Shown piece after piece: positions 33,399 to 42,576 of a stretch of DNA of 64,000 bases. A model generated the notes under the pieces. It did no database searches and was not told where the DNA came from. It saw only the letters and a program-made list of their open reading frames with translations. This DNA comes from CAZYFH01 sp965249175 (GTDB taxonomy: Bacteria > Acidobacteriota > Vicinamibacteria > Vicinamibacterales > UBA8438), in the NCBI GenBank assembly GCA_965249175.1, contig OZ252227.1, positions 3,472,001 through 3,536,000 of the forward strand, in the 5' to 3' direction. Position numbers and translations under genes: made by a program. The first letter of the stretch is position 1, and each line of letters begins with the position of its first letter.

Positions 33399-35855
33399 TC
33401 ATTGGGCTGCCGGTTGACGCGGCGCTCCCTCGTGCACCACGCGCTGCTGGAACGGCGCGCTCTCGACGATGCCGAGAATGAGCGCCGACCATCGGTAGCC
33501 GTCGCGTGCGGTGTCGCGCGCGAGCTGGCGCATCGTGGGCGCGTCGACATAGGTCAGGCCTCGACCGAGCGCAAACGTCAGTAGCTTTTCCACCACCGTG
33601 TGGACGTACTCGTCATCGCTCCGTTCGAGCAGCGCCTCGCGAAACGCGCCCGGGCCGTCGACGGACATGCCCCGCCAGGTGATTGCGGCGTCGATCGGCG
33701 CGCCATCATCGTCATCACGCCATCTCCCGATCGCATCGAAGTTCTCTAACGCGAAGCCAAGCGGATCCATGTTGGCATGGCACTGCGCGCACACTGGATT
33801 AGCGCGATGTTGTTCCATCTTCTGTCGCAGCGAGGTCGGTTCGCCCGCCGTGCCGTCCTCCTCGAGCGGCGGCACGTTGGCTGGCGGCGGAGGCGGTGGA
33901 GCCCCGAGCAACGTTTCGAGCACCCACTTGCCGCGGAGCACCACCGAGGTCCGGTCTGCATACGAAGTCGCCGTCAGCACGCTGCCGTGCCCCAGGAGAC
34001 CCCGGCGGGCCGGATCGACGACCGGCATCCGACGAAAATGGCTGCCATACACATCGGGCACCCCGTAGTGCGCGGCCAGCCGGGCGTTGAGGAAGGTATA
34101 GTTCGCGCGCAAGAGGTCGAGGATGCTGCGATCCTCGCGCACTTGGCTCTCGAAGAACAGCTCCGACTCGGCGATCAACGCGTCGCGCAACGTGGGGTCG
34201 AACCCTGGGAACCGTAATGGGTCGGGCACCATCGTGGTCAGGTTGCGAATCTGAAGCCACTGTCCGAGGAAGTCGTTCATCCATCGCGTGGCCCGTCGAT
34301 CCGCGAGCAGTCGCCGAGTCTGCTGCGCCAGGACACCCGGATCGCCAAGCTGGCCGCGCTCGGCCACCGCGAGGAGCTCCTCGTCCGGCATGCTCCTCCA
34401 CAAGAAGAAGGCCAGCCGCGACGCCAGCTCCAGGTCGCTGATGCGGTAGATCGTCCCGTCCGTAGCCCCGGCCGGATCGGCTTCCGTCCGGAGCAGAAAC
34501 GCCGGCATGCTCAGCAGCGCTTCCAGCGCCCTCGCGATGCCCGTCTCGAAGTCTGCCGCCGCACGCCCGCGCGCGTAGATCGCCATCAGCGGGTCGAGGT
34601 CGGCGTCGGTGATCGGTCGTCGATAGGCGCGACGCGTCACCGTGGTGAGGATCTCCCGAGCGCACGGTGCTTCGTCTTCCGCGCTATCCGGTCGGCACAC
34701 AAAGATGCGCCGCCGAGTTGGCGTGTCCGCCGGGATCGCCCCGTCGAACGGTCCAAGGATCTCGAGTGACGATAAGCCGGCCACCACATTGTCCCCGACG
34801 CCCCCCAGCGCCGATGGGGCCACATTGGTAAACGCCGCGGAGACGAGCCGCGTGCCAGCTTTGACCGGGAGGCGTATCTCCAACTCATCGTCGGCGTTCT
34901 GGTTGTACAGCGCGATCTGCTGGTGCACCAGATCGTCATCCGGCGGAGCGATGCCACCTGCGGTGAGCGTGTACTTGACTTGTCCTTCGAATTGGCCGCC
35001 GACCGAGAGACGTCCGACCAGCTCGTGATCGATGCGGAGCTCGAGGTCGTAGGACCGTTCCGCGATGTTGCCGAGAATGGACTCCCCGATGCCTGTCCGC
35101 TGCAACCGCAACCTGAAGAGATAGTCGCCATCGAGGGAGAACGCATGACGCGCCGCCAGGCCCCCGTGCGTCGCGAACGGCACGTCCTCGCTCATCCGCG
35201 CGTCTTGTCTCGCCCCTGTCGGCACGCGGTATGTCTGCGTCATCGGGCGATTCTCGAGCGTGCCGACGGCGAGACGACTGACCTTCGTGGCCGCCGTGAT
35301 GTAGCGATCCATCAACGCCGGCGTCATCGCGAGCACGTCCGCGTTGTTATCGAAGCCGAAGCCGGCCATATCGCTCGGGAGGAGCGCCTCCCCGTCGATC
35401 TCCAGGGCCAGCAGGTCCTCGATGACGTGGACATACTCCGTGCGATTCAGACGGTGCGATGCCACCCGCCCCGGATCGGGCGCCGCAACGTCCACCCGAT
35501 CGAGCTCCGTCTCGAGCGCCGCGACGAATGCCGTGACCGCGGCCGGCTCAGGCCGCGGGCGGCCCGCCGGAGGCATCTGGCCACTCCGAAGCTTCCGGAC
35601 GACCTTCTCGAACAGCTCCCGGTGGAGATCCACCCGGCCGATGTCGACCGCGTCAAAGGTCACCCCACCCGTTCTCAGCTGCTGGTTGTGACAGGTGACG
35701 CAGTACCGATCGAGGAGCGCCCGGGACGGGAGCCCCGCCGGATCCGCGGCCTGCGAGGACCGCTCGGCCTGTGCCTGAAGCGGATGGGAGAGCGGGCCGG
35801 AGACGAGGGCTAGTCCTACGAGACCCGCCGCGCCAAGCGCTCTCAGCATGAGCAT
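33399..35855 (-). CDS. DUF1592/DUF1588/DUF1585-type multiheme-like exported protein
   Basis: 818 residues from the ATG at 35855; a further in-frame ATG lies at 35849. The signal MLMLRALGAAGLVGLALVSG is followed by a cytochrome-type CVTCHNQ near residue 50, within RYCVTCHNQQLRTGGVTF, and the DUF1587 block SHRLNRTEYVHVIEDLL. DUF1595, DUF1592 and DUF1588 blocks come next; the last carries a second heme-type CAQCH (ANPVCAQCHANMDPLGFAL). The C-terminal DUF1585 ends FALGRGLTYVDAP and GIVESAPFQ. Two CxxCH sites imply covalent heme. It is paired with the DUF1552 gene downstream, and the pair likely forms a periplasmic oxidative complex. Confidence 0.87.
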   Translation of the reverse strand: MLMLRALGAAGLVGLALVSGPLSHPLQAQAERSSQAADPAGLPSRALLDRYCVTCHNQQLRTGGVTFDAVDIGRVDLHRELFEKVVRKLRSGQMPPAGRPRPEPAAVTAFVAALETELDRVDVAAPDPGRVASHRLNRTEYVHVIEDLLALEIDGEALLPSDMAGFGFDNNADVLAMTPALMDRYITAATKVSRLAVGTLENRPMTQTYRVPTGARQDARMSEDVPFATHGGLAARHAFSLDGDYLFRLRLQRTGIGESILGNIAERSYDLELRIDHELVGRLSVGGQFEGQVKYTLTAGGIAPPDDDLVHQQIALYNQNADDELEIRLPVKAGTRLVSAAFTNVAPSALGGVGDNVVAGLSSLEILGPFDGAIPADTPTRRRIFVCRPDSAEDEAPCAREILTTVTRRAYRRPITDADLDPLMAIYARGRAAADFETGIARALEALLSMPAFLLRTEADPAGATDGTIYRISDLELASRLAFFLWRSMPDEELLAVAERGQLGDPGVLAQQTRRLLADRRATRWMNDFLGQWLQIRNLTTMVPDPLRFPGFDPTLRDALIAESELFFESQVREDRSILDLLRANYTFLNARLAAHYGVPDVYGSHFRRMPVVDPARRGLLGHGSVLTATSYADRTSVVLRGKWVLETLLGAPPPPPPANVPPLEEDGTAGEPTSLRQKMEQHRANPVCAQCHANMDPLGFALENFDAIGRWRDDDDGAPIDAAITWRGMSVDGPGAFREALLERSDDEYVHTVVEKLLTFALGRGLTYVDAPTMRQLARDTARDGYRWSALILGIVESAPFQQRVVHEGAPRQPAAQ

Positions 35856-35999
35856 CGTGGGTGGCCCCCTCTCTGCGACAACGCGCCTTAACGATGACGA
35901 TGCGGACGGACGGCGCACGTCACACGAATCCGACCATATTGTAGTGTCCGCTTCTAGTGATTCGGGAAATAGTTCCAAGCAGTCCTTCTACTATTAGGC

Positions 36000-36449
36000 A
36001 TGGGCGGGGAACAACGACGTCGCATGGCTGGCTGGGTCGCGGCCCTCGTCGTGGGGGCGGGGTCTCTGGGAACCGCACAGAAAGTCGTCGGCCCCGACGA
36101 GTTCGATCGCGCCATGAAGACGATCGGCACCGCCATCGAGGGCGTGCACGAGGCGATTGGGTCGGAGTCGTATGTGGCTGCCAAGACGCCGCTTGCGCTG
36201 TCACGCCAGGTGCTGGCGTCGACCAGACCTGTGTGGGAAACGACCGGAGAGCCGGACGCGGTGCGGATGACCCGCGAGGCAGTGGCCACGTTGGATGCGC
36301 TCGACACCGTGCTGTCGACGAGCGTGGTCGATGCGGAGGCGGTGACCGCGGCCGCCGAGGGCGTCACGCGCGCCTGCAACGCGTGTCATGCCTCGTATCG
36401 CGACGGCGACGAGACGACCGGCTACCGGATGAAGACGGTGCCTCGCTGA
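36000..36449 (+). CDS. class II cytochrome c (cytochrome c'-like)
   Basis: 149 residues with a signal (MGGEQRRRMAGWVAALVVGA) and a single heme site CNACH near the C-terminus within RACNACHASYRD. The rest is alpha-helical (MKTIGTAIEGVHEAIGSE, TREAVATLDALDTVLST), as in cytochrome c' four-helix bundles, where CxxCH lies in the last helix. It probably carries electrons in the periplasm or binds small gases. It is divergent from the DUF1592 gene and convergent with the NHL gene that follows. Confidence 0.85.
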   Translation: MGGEQRRRMAGWVAALVVGAGSLGTAQKVVGPDEFDRAMKTIGTAIEGVHEAIGSESYVAAKTPLALSRQVLASTRPVWETTGEPDAVRMTREAVATLDALDTVLSTSVVDAEAVTAAAEGVTRACNACHASYRDGDETTGYRMKTVPR

Positions 36450-36477
36450 CGTACATCGCGCGCGACGTTCACCCGGT

Positions 36478-37623
36478 TCAATTGACGGGGGTCGTATCCA
36501 GCGGCCCGAGGAGCTGCGCCGGAAGGGCGCCCGGCTTCGGGCGGAACTTCTGGGCCCGGCCGCCCCACACCTCGGCCGTGTAGAGGTTGCCCTCGCTGTC
36601 GGTCGAGAAGGCGTGCACACCCCACATCTGTCCCGGGCGGTGACCGAAGGTGCCCCAATTGAACAGCAGCTGACCGTCGAGGTCGAACTTGAGGAATCGG
36701 CCGATGTTGCCATCGTTGACCCACAGATGCTGGCTCCGGGCCATCCCGATCGACAGCGGGAATCTGAACCCGGGCCATGTATCGAGGTGCGTGCCGGTGG
36801 CATCGAACACCTGGATGCGCTGATTGCCACGGTCCGACACGTAGACGCGCTGCTCGGCGTCGATGGCGATGCCGTGCACCGTGTTGAGCTCGCTGGGGCC
36901 AGCATCCGGGCCGCGTCCCGGCGTCCCCCAGTGCATGAGATACTCGCCGTCGCCGTTGAACTTCACGACGCGGGCGTTCACATAGCCGTCGCTGACGACG
37001 AAGTCGCCGTTGGGAAAGAACGCGATGTCGGTGGGCCGATTGAACCGTGCAGGGTCGTCATTGTCTCCCGGCACCTTGAACTCGCCGATGCTCATGACGA
37101 GACGCTCGCCGTCGTTCGTGAACTTGTAGATCATGTGCGCCCCGTCCTCCACGATCCACACATGGCGGTCCGGGTCATACGGGGAGATCTTGACCGCATG
37201 CGGCCGCACGAACCGATCGTTGTGCTGCTCCCATGACTCCACCAGGTTGCCCTCACGGTCGAAGATCATGAGGATGTGCTCCCAGCGACCCACCTTGCCG
37301 GTCTCGGCCCGGCTGATCGGGCAAGGGCAGCCGTCCGGGCTGTTGTTCTCGCCAGCGGCCGGACGGATGGGCACGTCTCCGGCCCCGATGGGATTGCTCA
37401 GCCGGGGCAGCTCGCCGCTTTGGAACACGAACACCCGGTCGGGCGACTCGGCGAAGATGGCCGACGTACGCCCCCACCCGTAGTCCTCGTGGATCGGGCG
37501 CGGCCAGTCCAGGACCACCTCGTAGGCGCCGGTTTCAAAATTGCCGCCCTTTTCCTGCGCGCCGGCAGTCGCCACGACGCTGGCGCCAACCACCGCACCT
37601 GCTATCCACTTGTGGAGCTGCAT
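36478..37623 (-). CDS. secreted NHL/six-bladed propeller protein (peptidyl-glycine lyase-like)
   Basis: 381 residues from the ATG at 37623 with signal MQLHKWIAGAVVGASVVATAG. The ATG follows AGGAGG with proper spacing. The upstream sequence is open in this frame only because the previous gene is frameshifted near 37666. NHL blades: VRPHAVKISPYDPDRHVWIV, NRPTDIAFFPNGDFVVSDGY, NTVHGIAIDAEQRVYVSDRG, GMARSQHLWVNDGN and GVHAFSTDSEGNLYTAEVWG. A Cys-rich loop (SPDGCPCPI) interrupts blade one. It may be a lyase with the same fold as the two NHL lipoproteins elsewhere in the window. Confidence 0.8.
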   Translation of the reverse strand: MQLHKWIAGAVVGASVVATAGAQEKGGNFETGAYEVVLDWPRPIHEDYGWGRTSAIFAESPDRVFVFQSGELPRLSNPIGAGDVPIRPAAGENNSPDGCPCPISRAETGKVGRWEHILMIFDREGNLVESWEQHNDRFVRPHAVKISPYDPDRHVWIVEDGAHMIYKFTNDGERLVMSIGEFKVPGDNDDPARFNRPTDIAFFPNGDFVVSDGYVNARVVKFNGDGEYLMHWGTPGRGPDAGPSELNTVHGIAIDAEQRVYVSDRGNQRIQVFDATGTHLDTWPGFRFPLSIGMARSQHLWVNDGNIGRFLKFDLDGQLLFNWGTFGHRPGQMWGVHAFSTDSEGNLYTAEVWGGRAQKFRPKPGALPAQLLGPLDTTPVN

Positions 37624-37636
37624 GACGCTGACCTCC

Positions 37637-39706
37637 TCAGTCCATTGGTTGAATCCGACCACGTAGCCGTTGTGATCCACATACCAGACCGTGACCGGGT
37701 CGGTCGAGTTGTCGATCCACGTCCGGCGGTCGTGCGCGTACGGCTCGGGCATCATGTAGCCGGTCCACCGCTCGGTGCGGGAATCGTACCGCCAGAATCG
37801 CCCTGACTGCATGCCGCCCGCCCAGACCTCGCCGTTCTTGTCCGGCATCGCCTCGTAGAAGGTGTCCCACGCGATCGGCGGCCAGTGCTCGCTGACACGG
37901 TGGGTGGTGCCGTCGAGCTGTATCAGCATGCCGCCTCGGCCGCCGAACCACGCGTTGACGTCCGGGTCGAACCCGCCGCGCGCCGGATTGGACCTACGCG
38001 TCGGTGTCTCGACCTCCCACACGTCGCCCGTCTGCGTGTCCAGCATCGCGACCATGTTGCCGCTGAACGTCCCACCGGCCCAAAACCGGCCGTCGGCCGT
38101 GACCATGTTGTCGTAGGTCCCGGACAGCTTGTCCAGATGGAACAGCTCGATCTGTTCACCCGTCCGGCTGTCGCTCTTCGTCACCACCCTGGGGCCTTCC
38201 GACCTGAAGAAGGTGTGGTACACGTAGCCCGCCTCGTCCATGGCGAAATTCGACCCTCGACCCAAGACGCGGCGGCGTCCCGGATTTCGCCTGTCGAAAC
38301 GTCGAACAACCCGCCCGGCGTCGGGATCAAGGGCCGTCAGATGTTGCGACCAGCCCTCGGAGAACCAGACGCGGTGGGTACCGGGCAGCGCGCCCGGTGT
38401 GGCGTCGGCCTTCGCCGGAATCCGGTGCTCGACGACGGCTCCGGTGCGGGGATCCAGCACGCCGACATACGGGCTGCGGTGGGCGGTGTACCAGATGTTC
38501 CCTGCCGCGTCGCCATGGACGTCGTGGGCTGCGTGGCAGCTCGTACTCGGTGATGACCACCCGGGTCGAGCGTCCCCGCTCACGCGGCAGATAGTGGAGC
38601 GGCGCATGCTCGGTGTCGGGACCGCTCACGCGCGCCAGCCAATTGGCCAGAAACGCTTCGGTCTCGAGCATCGGGCGGCCCGTCCGGTCCATGGACTCGG
38701 GTGTCGGCACGCGGGTACCAAAGAGCGTCGAGCTCGACGAACGCAGCATCCTCTGCACGATCAGCTCCCAGCTGCGTGCGTCGTAGCGATTGCGGAACAC
38801 CTGCTGGTACGAGTGACAGTAGTTGCACGCAAGGCCGAAGACGCGCTTTTCCTCCCCTGTGCCGGGCAGGTTCAACAGCCACTCCGCGCCGGTCAGTTGC
38901 GCGAGCACGGCGGGCGTCGGCGGCAGCAGATAGTGTCGCTGATCCGCTGGAGCTCGATATCGGCCAGCCGCGTCGCACCGGCGATCTCGATCGCCTCGCG
39001 CAGATACGGCTCGAACTCCATCGGTCGGGGAATGCGCAGCGTGTAGCGTCCCGGCACCAGCACCGGAAATTCGAATCGCCCCGCGTCGTTCGTGTAGACC
39101 GTCGTCCGGATCGCCGTCGCGGTCGAGATCAGCTGCACGCCGAACCCCCTCGACAGGCTGCCCCTCCGAGCCGAGCCGGCCCCAGGCGCCACCCTGCAGC
39201 GCCGCGCGCCCCGTCGGCGCCTCCGGCACGGAGACGGCCGAGCCCCGCCCAGCGCGAAACCGCGGCTGGGGTGGCGGCTCCTCCCCCTCCCAGCAGCACT
39301 GCTCGCTGCGCAGATAGCTCAGCAGGTCGGCGATGTCAGCCTCGCTGAGCGTGTGCTGATAGGCCGGCATGCCCGGGCCGCCCTCGCGGATCTTCTCCGC
39401 CACGGCCTGCCCGGTCAGTGTCGAGCCGACAGCTTCCAGCGACGGAGCGCGATCGGCCAGCTCAGAGTGGCAGAACCAGCACTTGTAGAAGTACAGCTCC
39501 TCGCCGTGCTGCGCGCCGCGCGTCGCCGTGGCACGAAAGCCGTAGTGATCGGCGGACCGCTGGTACGGGTCGGCGGCCGCGGGCGGCTCGGGCGCTGCCT
39601 GGGCGGCGAGCGTCGCGGGCGCCAGGCCGCCAGCGCGCCCCGCGCCCCAGAGGACGACACCGACCACCGCCACGAGTCCGATCATCGACAGCGTGGAGAC
39701 GCGCAT
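37637..39706 (-). pseudogene. cytochrome c - carboxypeptidase-regulatory - cytochrome c - Vgb-like propeller protein, frameshifted
   Basis: Start at 39706 (GAGGAGGATGCG upstream) with a signal. In order: a first heme site (YFYKCWFCHSELADRAPS); a carboxypeptidase-regulatory-like beta-sandwich (VYTNDAGRFEFPVLVPGRYT) in another frame; a second heme site (GLACNYCHSYQQVF) back in the first frame; and a virginiamycin-lyase-like propeller (GNIWYTAHRSPYVGVLDPRT, TGEQIELFHLDKLSG). Frame changes lie near 39140, 38925 and 38540. A missing C near 37666 then reads past the expected end RIQPMD-stop into the next gene. This is either a decayed gene or one damaged by assembly indels. The intact homologue would be about 680 residues. 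Confidence 0.7.
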
Positions 39707-39725
39707 CGCATCCTCCTCGGTCAGC

Positions 39726-40757
39726 TCAACTCCCCGAGCTGCCGTTCTCCTTGGCCCGTGCGCCCGCCAGCAGGTTGGACATCCCGTAGTTTCCCTCGTG
39801 ACACGCGTACTCGAACATCGTGTCTCCCCGCTGCATCGGCACCACTGCGGTAAAAGGCCGCGTGAAGGTCGTCATGTCATTGACCGTGAACTCGTATTGG
39901 AGGTTGTCCTCGGCCACGAGCCTGAAGCGCTCCGTCAGGTGCAGGGTGGTGCCGTTCCCGGCCGCCGTCCACACCGTGGGGTCAAAGCTCGCGGTCTTGT
40001 CAGTAAAGTTCATCGTCTCGACCACCAGGGTGTCGCCCTCCCAATAGCCGCGCGAATCACCCGTCCACTGGCGGATGCGCTCGGGCAAATGGTCGCGGCC
40101 ATCGAGCGGCACGATGCGGGCATCGTGGATCATCTCGTTGAGAATCACCACGTGGTCCGGCGTCTGAAACAACTGAATGTTCTGGTTGTAGAAGCCGGGC
40201 ACAATCGGCGGACCCGAGTTGAACCCGAGGATGCATCGCTCGGCAAGACCACGGGCCTCGTAGCTGTCGGCGCTGATCCCCGCCGAACGGGTGCGATCCG
40301 GTCCGACGCCTCCCACGTCTCCGGCCAGTGAGAGGATCTGCATCTCGGCGCCGGGCTGCAGCGGTGGAACGCGTCCGTTGGGGGGATCCACGATGAGCGA
40401 CGTTCGCTGGTCGTCGACGATCCTGCCCCCCTGGTCCATCCAGTAGCTGTTGTACGCGCCGACATCGCCGCCGACTGGCAGCGCGACTCGTTCCGTGGTG
40501 GGTGCATTCGCCGCGGCGCTGAACGCGGCGGCCCTTGCCTCGATCTCGGCGGCCTCCTCCGCCCCCAAGACCGCCTTGTCGGCGAGCGCCTCGGGCCGCT
40601 CGAGCGGCGTGAGCGTGCGAAAATCCCAGACGCCCTGGAGGTCGGGTCTACCGTCAGGCAGCCGCGGGGGATCGAACAGCGTCTGCGCACTCGCCGAGGA
40701 CACGCCGACAGCGAGCGCGAACAGCGTCGGTGCAAGGGCGAGGCGTAGCCTGCTCAT
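39726..40757 (-). CDS. secreted PDLQGxW-family protein (copy 4)
   Basis: 343 residues from the ATG at 40757, which has GCAGGAGGGTAAG upstream and opens a signal (MSRLRLALAPTLFALAVGVS) ending SASAQ. Family blocks are LPDGRPDLQGVWDFRTLTPL, TSLIVDPPNGRVPP, ERCILGFNSGPPIVPGFYNQ, QLFQTPDHVVILNEM, RIVPLDGRDHLP, GDSRGYWEGDTLVVET, LTERFRLVAEDNLQYEFTVN and YACHEGNYGMSNLLAG. Role unknown. It shares its promoter block with copy 2. Confidence 0.8.
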   Translation of the reverse strand: MSRLRLALAPTLFALAVGVSSASAQTLFDPPRLPDGRPDLQGVWDFRTLTPLERPEALADKAVLGAEEAAEIEARAAAFSAAANAPTTERVALPVGGDVGAYNSYWMDQGGRIVDDQRTSLIVDPPNGRVPPLQPGAEMQILSLAGDVGGVGPDRTRSAGISADSYEARGLAERCILGFNSGPPIVPGFYNQNIQLFQTPDHVVILNEMIHDARIVPLDGRDHLPERIRQWTGDSRGYWEGDTLVVETMNFTDKTASFDPTVWTAAGNGTTLHLTERFRLVAEDNLQYEFTVNDMTTFTRPFTAVVPMQRGDTMFEYACHEGNYGMSNLLAGARAKENGSSGS

Positions 40758-40795
40758 CTTACCCTCCTGCTCTTTCAAACAGCCGTGTGACACGG

Positions 40796-40819
40796 CATCA
40801 TCATCATCATCATCATCAT
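40796..40819 (+). repeat. CAT trinucleotide repeat (8 units)
   Basis: Eight CAT units in a row, 40796-40819, lie between the promoter block and the start of copy 4 (minus). On that strand the repeat reads ATG eight times. It is untranslated leader here and may vary in length between strains. Confidence 0.85.
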
Positions 40820-40827
40820 GGACGCTG

Positions 40828-40862
40828 CTGATTATGCCACCGGCCGGGGCCGATCCACGGCC
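40828..40862 (-). promoter_or_regulatory. promoter block shared with 16086-16118
   Basis: On the minus strand: GGCCGTGGATC, then GGCCGGTGGCATAATCAG. It is about 75 bases upstream of the gene starting at 40757. Near-identity to the block before copy 2 supports a conserved promoter or operator. Confidence 0.45.
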
Positions 40863-40916
40863 GAGGCGTACGTAGAAACAGAGAAGTAGGGTCCTGACGG
40901 GACAGTTTAGGGACCG

Positions 40917-40929
40917 TCGGGCATAATCG
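40917..40929 (+). promoter_or_regulatory. promoter-like GGGCATAATC upstream of the FMN oxidase
   Basis: GTCGGGCATAATC on the plus strand, about 55 bases upstream of the ATG at 40980. It shares the core GGCATAATC with the sites at 11835, 16086 and 40828. Together with 40828-40862 it forms a divergent promoter pair. Confidence 0.35.
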
Positions 40930-40979
40930 CGGATGTTCTACGTGGATCGATATAGTCCCGCGGGGAGGAGAGTCGCGAA

Positions 40980-42419
40980 ATGGCTGAACGACGAGAGCAC
41001 ACGGACCGACCGGGTCGACGGGAGAGCCGCCGACGCTTCTTTCAGCTCCTGGCGGGCAGCCCCCTGCTCGCCGCCGCCCTGCCGGCCCTACCGCCTGCCT
41101 GGCAGGAGGCGATCGCCAAGGAGTCGCTCCGCGGTGCGACGGGCGGTCCGCGACCGGCGGGCATGCCCTGTCCGGACTGCGGCCAGGAGATGGTCTATCC
41201 CGCGGCCGGCAGCGCGCGTCCCGCGGCACAGGACGCTGCCGCTGCGCTCGATCGCAACCGGTTTCTGGAGGGACAGCTCGCCGGCCAGGTCGTCGAGGCT
41301 CCCGAGCTGGCGGTCAACGTGTGGGACATGGAGATGACGACCCATACGAACAACCTGCCCGAGCACTGGGCGTACCTGCACCTGGGTGTCGACGACTTCG
41401 AGACACGGGTCGCCAACCGAGAGGGGTTCAACCGGATCATGCTCCGACCCCGGCGGCTGGGTCAGGATGTGAGCAACCTGGACACGTCGGTCGAGCTCTA
41501 CGGCAAGCGATACGAAGCGCCGCTGTTCACCTGCCCGGTTGCGGCCCTACGGGCCTTTCACACCGAGGGCGAGGTAGGGGCGGCCCGCGCGGCTGGAAAG
41601 CGAGGCATCCTGACGGTCCAGTCACACGAGAGCTCGCAGTCGTACGAAGAGATCGCCGAAGCGTGGGGCGAGCCGCACTGGTTCCAGCTCTATATCCGAC
41701 CCGACTGGAACGTCGTCAAGCGGTCGATCGACCGGGTCGAGGCGTCGGGCTGCCAGGTCTTGGTGTGGACCGTCGACCTATTGGGCGGCAGCAACCGGGA
41801 GCTCGCGCGACGCGCGTCTGGCTCCGAGGGCACAACCGCCGCATTCTGTCAGAACTGCCACAACCACCACGAGGGGTATCGGCGGCCGATGCGTCGAGAC
41901 CTCGAGGGGCCGGCGGGGCCTCGCCCGGCGCAGGACTGGGACTACCTGAAGCGGCTCAAGGACGCGACGTCGATGAAGGTGCTCGTCAAGGGCGTCGTCA
42001 CGCGCGAGGACGCCGAGCTGGCGGTCGAGCACGGGGCCGACGGCGTGTATGTGTCCAACCATGGCGGCCGCGGCGTGAACATGCTCCGCGGATCGATCGA
42101 CGCGCTCCCGGAGGTCGTGGAAGCGGTCAACGGACGGGTGCCGGTGCTCATCGACAGCGGCGTCCGCCGGGGCGCCGACGTGTTCAAGGCGCTAGCGTTG
42201 GGCGCCGACGCGGTGGGGATCGGGCGTCCCTACGTGTGGGGTCTCGGTGCGTTCGGCGAGGACGGGGTCGACCGAGTGTTCGACCTTATGCTGAGCGAGT
42301 TCAGGATGATCATGCGGCAGACGCGGACGACCGCGATCGATCAGATCAACCCGCAGTACGTGACAAAGACGCAGAACCCGATCATGACGCGCCACCACCG
42401 ACTGGGATTCGGCCTCTGA
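40980..42419 (+). CDS. Tat-exported FMN alpha-hydroxy-acid oxidase (LldD-like) with CxxCH insert
   Basis: 479 residues. A Tat-like N-terminus (ESRRRFFQLLAGSPLLAAAL) and a CPDCG motif (64-68) precede the TIM barrel. The FMN-dependent alpha-hydroxy-acid dehydrogenase core shows the substrate/FMN motifs WFQLYI, VLVWTVD, MKVLVKGVVTREDAELAVEH and the active-site His361 in SNHGGRGVN (usually SNHGGRQLD). An insert after LARRASG contains CQNCHNHHE: Cys290, Cys293 and His294 form a CxxCH that could bind heme. With export to the periplasm this would make a flavocytochrome-like oxidase of lactate or glycolate type. Heme attachment is inference. The start has AGGAGAG upstream. Confidence 0.82.
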   Translation: MAERREHTDRPGRRESRRRFFQLLAGSPLLAAALPALPPAWQEAIAKESLRGATGGPRPAGMPCPDCGQEMVYPAAGSARPAAQDAAAALDRNRFLEGQLAGQVVEAPELAVNVWDMEMTTHTNNLPEHWAYLHLGVDDFETRVANREGFNRIMLRPRRLGQDVSNLDTSVELYGKRYEAPLFTCPVAALRAFHTEGEVGAARAAGKRGILTVQSHESSQSYEEIAEAWGEPHWFQLYIRPDWNVVKRSIDRVEASGCQVLVWTVDLLGGSNRELARRASGSEGTTAAFCQNCHNHHEGYRRPMRRDLEGPAGPRPAQDWDYLKRLKDATSMKVLVKGVVTREDAELAVEHGADGVYVSNHGGRGVNMLRGSIDALPEVVEAVNGRVPVLIDSGVRRGADVFKALALGADAVGIGRPYVWGLGAFGEDGVDRVFDLMLSEFRMIMRQTRTTAIDQINPQYVTKTQNPIMTRHHRLGFGL

Positions 42420-42576
42420 TCGGGGGACGGCCACCCACGACGTCGCCGGCGGCATCGACGGAGTCGCCGAAGAAGTCAAAGGCCGCGCCGTCACTGGCCG
42501 AGGGCTTCGCCGTGCCGTGACGTTGCCGGTCCAGCCTCCGCCGGGCGCGACGAACACGTACGTCGATCCCGAGCTC

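Noticed and set aside
36478..38607. One 709-residue fused propeller protein
   Set aside because: A signal peptide and ribosome site occur at 37623, and the expected end RIQPMD-stop of the upstream protein appears in the next frame, so the fusion results from a frameshift.
40796..40819. CAT repeat as a polyhistidine coding tract
   Set aside because: It lies upstream of the start codon of the adjacent gene and is not inside a convincing reading frame.
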